Shown here piece by piece: positions 60,488 to 64,000 of a stretch of 64,000 nt of DNA; the first letter of the stretch is position 1, and each line of letters starts with the position of its first letter. The position numbers and the translations under genes were made by a program. The DNA is from Natronococcus sp. A-GB7. Lineage in GTDB: Archaea > Halobacteriota > Halobacteria > Halobacteriales > Natrialbaceae. The notes beneath the pieces are model-generated. The model searched no databases and had not been told where the DNA came from. It worked only from the letters and a program-made list of their open reading frames with translations. The DNA lies in assembly GCF_029688865.1 (NCBI RefSeq), contig NZ_JARUKV010000002.1, positions 62,001-126,000 on the forward strand, given 5' to 3'.

Positions 60488-61920
60488 TGCAACGACACGA
60501 GCAAGCGGTCTGGGACGAGACCGGTTCGGAAGGGTACGAACCGCTCCTCTCAGAAAAGGATCGGACGACGGTCGACGTAGACTACGAGGAGTTGCCCGAC
60601 GACCTCACCAGGGAGACGCTGGAGTTGCCGGCGCTCTCGGAGCCCGAGATCGCCCGCCACTACACGCGACTCTCGCAGATGAACTACGGGATCGACAGCG
60701 GTCCCTATCCGCTGGGGTCGTGTACGATGAAGTACAACCCCAAGTTCACCGAGGACGTCGCCGCTCGCACCGAGGCCGCGGTACACCCCGATCGGCCCGA
60801 GGAGTCGGTTCAGGGGACACTACAGCTCTATCACGAGCTACAGGAGTCCCTCGGACGTATCGGCGGAATGGATGCGGTGACGCTGCAGCCACCGGCCGGT
60901 GCTGCGGGTGAGTTTACGGGAATTCTGGTGGCCAAAGCGTATCACGAGCGGAACGGCGAAGGGGAACGACGGTCGGAGGTGATCGTCCCCTCGAGCGCCC
61001 ACGGGACGAACTTCGCCAGCGCCGCGATGGCCGGGTACGACGTCGTCGAGCTCCCGGGTGACGACGACGGCCGCATCGACCTGGAGGCGCTACGATCCGC
61101 CGTCGGCGAGGAGACTGCGGCGCTGATGTTGACGAATCCGAACACGCTCGGCCTCTTCGAACGTGACATCGAAGAAATCGCGACCGTCGTTCACGATGCA
61201 GGTGGACTGTTGTACTACGACGGAGCGAACCTCAACGCGCTCCTCGGTCGTGCCCGACCCGGCGACATGGGCTTCGACATCATGCACTACAACGTTCACA
61301 AGACCTTCGCGACGCCACACGGCGGCGGCGGTCCGGGGGCCGGTCCGATCGGCGTCACGGAGGAACTGAGACCGTTCCTCCCCAGTCCGCAGGTCGAAGC
61401 CAGAGACGGGAGGTACGAACTGGTCGAACCGGAACACTCGATCGGGAAGGTCCACGGTGCGATGGGGAACTGGCTGGTGCTGATCAAGACCCACGCGTAC
61501 ATCCGCCGGTTGGGCGATTCGGGGTTGAGGGACACCAGCGCCAAAGCGGTCCTCAACGCGAACTATCTCGCTTCGCAGATCGACCTCGAGATCCCGTTCG
61601 GTCCGTTCCATCACGAGTTCGTCGCGAGTGCGGGAGAGCGAGACGCGGCGGACTTCGCAAAGCGGATGCTCGACTACGGCGTCCATCCGCCGACCACGAA
61701 GTGGCCCGAGATCGTCTCCGAGGCGCTGATGACGGAGCCGACCGAAGCGGAGAGCAAAACGACGCTTGACCAGTTAGCCGGCGCGTTCAACGCCGTCGCC
61801 AGCGAAGACGAAGAGACCGTCGCGGCTGCACCCGAAAAGACCAGCGCTCGCTACATCGATCAGACGAGCGCCGCCCGAAATCCACACCTCTCCTGGCACG
61901 CGCTGTCCGACGACGCGTAG
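60487..61920 (+). CDS. gcvPB: Glycine dehydrogenase (decarboxylating) subunit 2
   Basis: 477 residues. PLP-binding Lys in HYNVHKTFATPHGGGGPGAGP, and the segment YPLGSCTMKYNPK at the N-terminus. With gcvPA it decarboxylates glycine and loads the aminomethyl group on GcvH. Translation coupled to gcvPA by a one-base overlap. Followed by a 227-base gap before lpdA. Confidence 0.95.
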   Translation: MQRHEQAVWDETGSEGYEPLLSEKDRTTVDVDYEELPDDLTRETLELPALSEPEIARHYTRLSQMNYGIDSGPYPLGSCTMKYNPKFTEDVAARTEAAVHPDRPEESVQGTLQLYHELQESLGRIGGMDAVTLQPPAGAAGEFTGILVAKAYHERNGEGERRSEVIVPSSAHGTNFASAAMAGYDVVELPGDDDGRIDLEALRSAVGEETAALMLTNPNTLGLFERDIEEIATVVHDAGGLLYYDGANLNALLGRARPGDMGFDIMHYNVHKTFATPHGGGGPGAGPIGVTEELRPFLPSPQVEARDGRYELVEPEHSIGKVHGAMGNWLVLIKTHAYIRRLGDSGLRDTSAKAVLNANYLASQIDLEIPFGPFHHEFVASAGERDAADFAKRMLDYGVHPPTTKWPEIVSEALMTEPTEAESKTTLDQLAGAFNAVASEDEETVAAAPEKTSARYIDQTSAARNPHLSWHALSDDA

Positions 61921-62147
61921 GTGCAACTCCGTCTTTCTCGGCCGTGCCACACCTGACTTCTCGAGGGGGTCCAGACGAACCACGGTAGCAACTGATCTTC
62001 AGCACGCGCCTGATTTCGATAGCCGTACGATCGATGTGCAAATCGCTTCAGTCGTTCCTCCGGACCGGGTGCCGAACGCACGGCCGCTCGAGGGGCAAAT
62101 TCTCCTCGATCGTAATCGTCAACTCCCTCGAGGGCAGTTACCACGAT

Positions 62148-63566
62148 ATGAGTGTCCGCGATACACCCACCAGTACAGACGTCGTCGTCATCGGTGCCGG
62201 TCCGGGCGGCTACACCGCCGCTATTCGCGCCGCACAACTCGATCTCGACGTCACGCTCGTCGAGAAGGACGCCTACGGCGGTACCTGCCTCAACCACGGC
62301 TGCATCCCATCGAAGGCACTTATTTCGGCGACGGACCTCGCCCACCGTGCCGATGAGGCAGAGAACATGGGGATCCACGCGGAGCTCTCCATCGAGATGT
62401 CGGAGTTGGTGGACTGGAAGGATCAGGTCGTCGAGCAGCTCACCTCCGGCGTAGAGAAGCTCTGTAAGGGGAACGGAGTTACCCTCGTCGAAGGAACGGC
62501 CGAGTTCACCGGTGAGAATACGGTTCGTATCAGCAACGGTGAAGAGGACGGCGCGGACGCGCTCGAGTTCGAACACGCTATCGTTGCGACGGGGAGCCGA
62601 TCTGTCGAACTCCCCGGCTTCGAGTTCGACGGAGAGCAAATCCTTTCCTCTCGAGGTGCGCTGGCACTGGAATCGATACCGGAACGGCTGGTCGTCGTCG
62701 GTGCCGGCTACATCGGCATGGAGCTGGCGACGGTGTTCGCCAAGGCGGGAACGGACGTCACCGTCGTGGAAATGCTCGACGAGGCACTGCCCGGATTCGA
62801 CGCCGACGTCACTCGCGTGGTCAAACGACGAGCGGCGGAGCTGGGGATCGACTTCCACTTCGGAAAGGCCGCGAACGACTGGGAGCGTACCGACGATGGA
62901 ATTCTCGTCACGACTACGTCCGAGGACGGATCGGTCTCGGAGTTCGCCGCGGAGAAAGCCCTCGTCGCGGTCGGCCGCGAACCGGTTACGGGAACCGTTT
63001 CGCTGGAGGCTGCCGGTATCGAGACCGACGAAGACGGGTTCGTTCCGACCGACGAGTACGGTCGAACTGACCGAGAGCACATCTTCGCCGTCGGTGACGT
63101 CGCCGGCGAGCCGATGCTCGCACACAAGGGGATGTACGAGGGCGAAGCCGCTGCAGAGTACATCGCAGGCGGGTCGACGACGATCGATCCACGGGCCGTA
63201 CCCGCCGTCGTATTCACCGATCCCGAAATCGCCACGGTCGGGATGTCCGAGAGCGAAGCCACGGAGGCGGGCTTCGATCCGATCGTCGGCGAAACGCATC
63301 TCCGCGGAAGCGGTCGTGCGCTCACGATGGACGAGACCAGCGGTTTCGTCAGGATCGTCGCTACAGAATCCGGCACCGTTCTGGGAGCGCAGGTCGTTGC
63401 ACCCGAGGCCTCGGAGCTCGTTGCTGAACTGGGTCTCGCTCGCGAGGCCGAACTCTCTCTGGACGACATCGTCGAAGCGATCCACGCTCATCCGACGCTC
63501 TCGGAGACGGTTCGGGAAGCTGCCGCAAACGCGAAGGGACAAGCGATCCACACCCTCAATCGATAA
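62148..63566 (+). CDS. lpdA: Dihydrolipoyl dehydrogenase (L protein)
   Basis: 472 residues from the ATG at 62148. FAD motif VVVIGAGPGGYTAA, redox disulfide GGTCLNHGCIPS (Cys47/Cys52), NAD motif VVVGAGYIGMELATVFAKAG, FAD motif IFAVGDVAGEP and the catalytic His-Glu HAHPTLSE near the C-terminus. Reoxidises the lipoyl arm of GcvH. Position behind gcv genes suggests it serves this system, though E3 is shared with 2-oxoacid dehydrogenases. Confidence 0.94.
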   Translation: MSVRDTPTSTDVVVIGAGPGGYTAAIRAAQLDLDVTLVEKDAYGGTCLNHGCIPSKALISATDLAHRADEAENMGIHAELSIEMSELVDWKDQVVEQLTSGVEKLCKGNGVTLVEGTAEFTGENTVRISNGEEDGADALEFEHAIVATGSRSVELPGFEFDGEQILSSRGALALESIPERLVVVGAGYIGMELATVFAKAGTDVTVVEMLDEALPGFDADVTRVVKRRAAELGIDFHFGKAANDWERTDDGILVTTTSEDGSVSEFAAEKALVAVGREPVTGTVSLEAAGIETDEDGFVPTDEYGRTDREHIFAVGDVAGEPMLAHKGMYEGEAAAEYIAGGSTTIDPRAVPAVVFTDPEIATVGMSESEATEAGFDPIVGETHLRGSGRALTMDETSGFVRIVATESGTVLGAQVVAPEASELVAELGLAREAELSLDDIVEAIHAHPTLSETVREAAANAKGQAIHTLNR

Positions 63567-64000
63567 CACTGACCGCTCCGTTCACGCTACCGGTCGATCG
63601 ACTACCACTCGTCTCTCGGGGAAACGCCGTTCCAGCGGCGATCGGTGACGCCGCGGCGACTTTCGTTCGAGTCTCATCGACCCTCACAGATCGGCCGCTC
63701 CCGGTATGCCGAGTAGTATCGGAAAAATTACCTTTTCTGAGTCGTATCGATCATCATATGTATGATATCGGGGCGGGCCAATAGACACCACGACGCTCTC
63801 TCGAGCACAGTGAAATACCCTGAAACCGAATATGAGCCGCCATATCGACGATTCCCGCTCGAGTAGCGAGAGATCCGAACGGCGGTGATCGGGAGAGTTC
63901 GAACGTGGCTCGAATCACGCCTCGATCCCGTATAACTCCCTTTGAGAGATCCAATCCAGACTTTTCGGAGAAAACGTTCACAAATTCCGTTTCGAGCGCT
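63567..64000. other. Right-edge intergenic region
   Basis: 434 bases. A TATA-like CATATGTATGATATC lies at about 63757-63771. One minus-strand frame of 75 codons (63754-63981) has no domain and poor codon composition. Nothing else supported before the window ends. Confidence 0.45.

Noticed and set aside
63754-63981. 75-codon minus-strand frame at the right edge
   Set aside because: Atypical composition, no domain, no supported ribosome-binding site or promoter.

Overview
The window is chromosomal DNA of an extremely halophilic archaeon. GC is high, the predicted proteins are strongly acidic, and several genes appear to be leaderless, with a TATA-like element about 26 bases upstream of the start codon. 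Typical archaeal or haloarchaeal families are present (transcription factor S, archaeal NAC, TrmI, DUF5787, DUF5797, DUF5789 and DUF7344-like proteins). The many CTCGAG strings and the gene content suggest Natrialbales, but that is an impression, not a proof. I found no rRNA, tRNA, CRISPR array or intact insertion sequence.

Bases 1-13,560 are mostly core genes: a cut-off M20 amidohydrolase, an S10-like protein, a Nudix hydrolase, several haloarchaeal DUF proteins, an MFS transporter, TFS, the PUA/NAC/TrmI cluster, a NYN-domain protein, a small membrane-protein/XRE-regulator pair with a perfect 16-bp operator-like palindrome, an HtpX-type protease and the lysine operon dapA-dapB-dapD. The lysine operon ends abruptly at an AT-rich gap.

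Bases 14,000-51,000 form a large catabolic island for aromatic or other CoA-activated acids. It holds a PaaG-like isomerase, a MaoC hydratase, a four-gene operon with an apparently intact UbiD decarboxylase plus a UbiD-like partner lacking the catalytic acidic pair, a PaaF-like hydratase, the phenylacetyl-CoA epoxidase genes (PaaD split in two and the PaaE role reduced to a lone ferredoxin), an aryl/acyl-CoA ligase, a two-subunit CoA-transferase, a Liv-type ABC importer, two more crotonases and a gamma-carbonic-anhydrase-like protein. After these come a formate-dehydrogenase-like pair whose NuoF-like subunit has lost its nucleotide motifs, then enoyl-CoA hydratase, 3-hydroxyacyl-CoA dehydrogenase, a frameshifted amidase, a thiolase with a synthase/DUF35 fusion, an aldehyde dehydrogenase, an acyl-CoA dehydrogenase and an internally deleted amidohydrolase. 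Together these could take an aromatic acid through uptake, CoA activation, ring epoxidation, isomerisation, ring opening and beta-oxidation.

Bases 52,000-55,800 carry an M20 hydrolase with a two-gene membrane module (DUF5058 plus partner permease) divergent from an IclR regulator. Bases 56,300-63,570 carry threonine ammonia-lyase and a complete glycine cleavage system (gcvT, gcvH, gcvPA, gcvPB) followed by dihydrolipoyl dehydrogenase.

The most unusual non-coding signal is a palindrome, GCGTATACGC, found in intergenic DNA around the paa genes and again in the IclR promoter. One gap holds a 49-bp compound dyad with perfectly matched arms.
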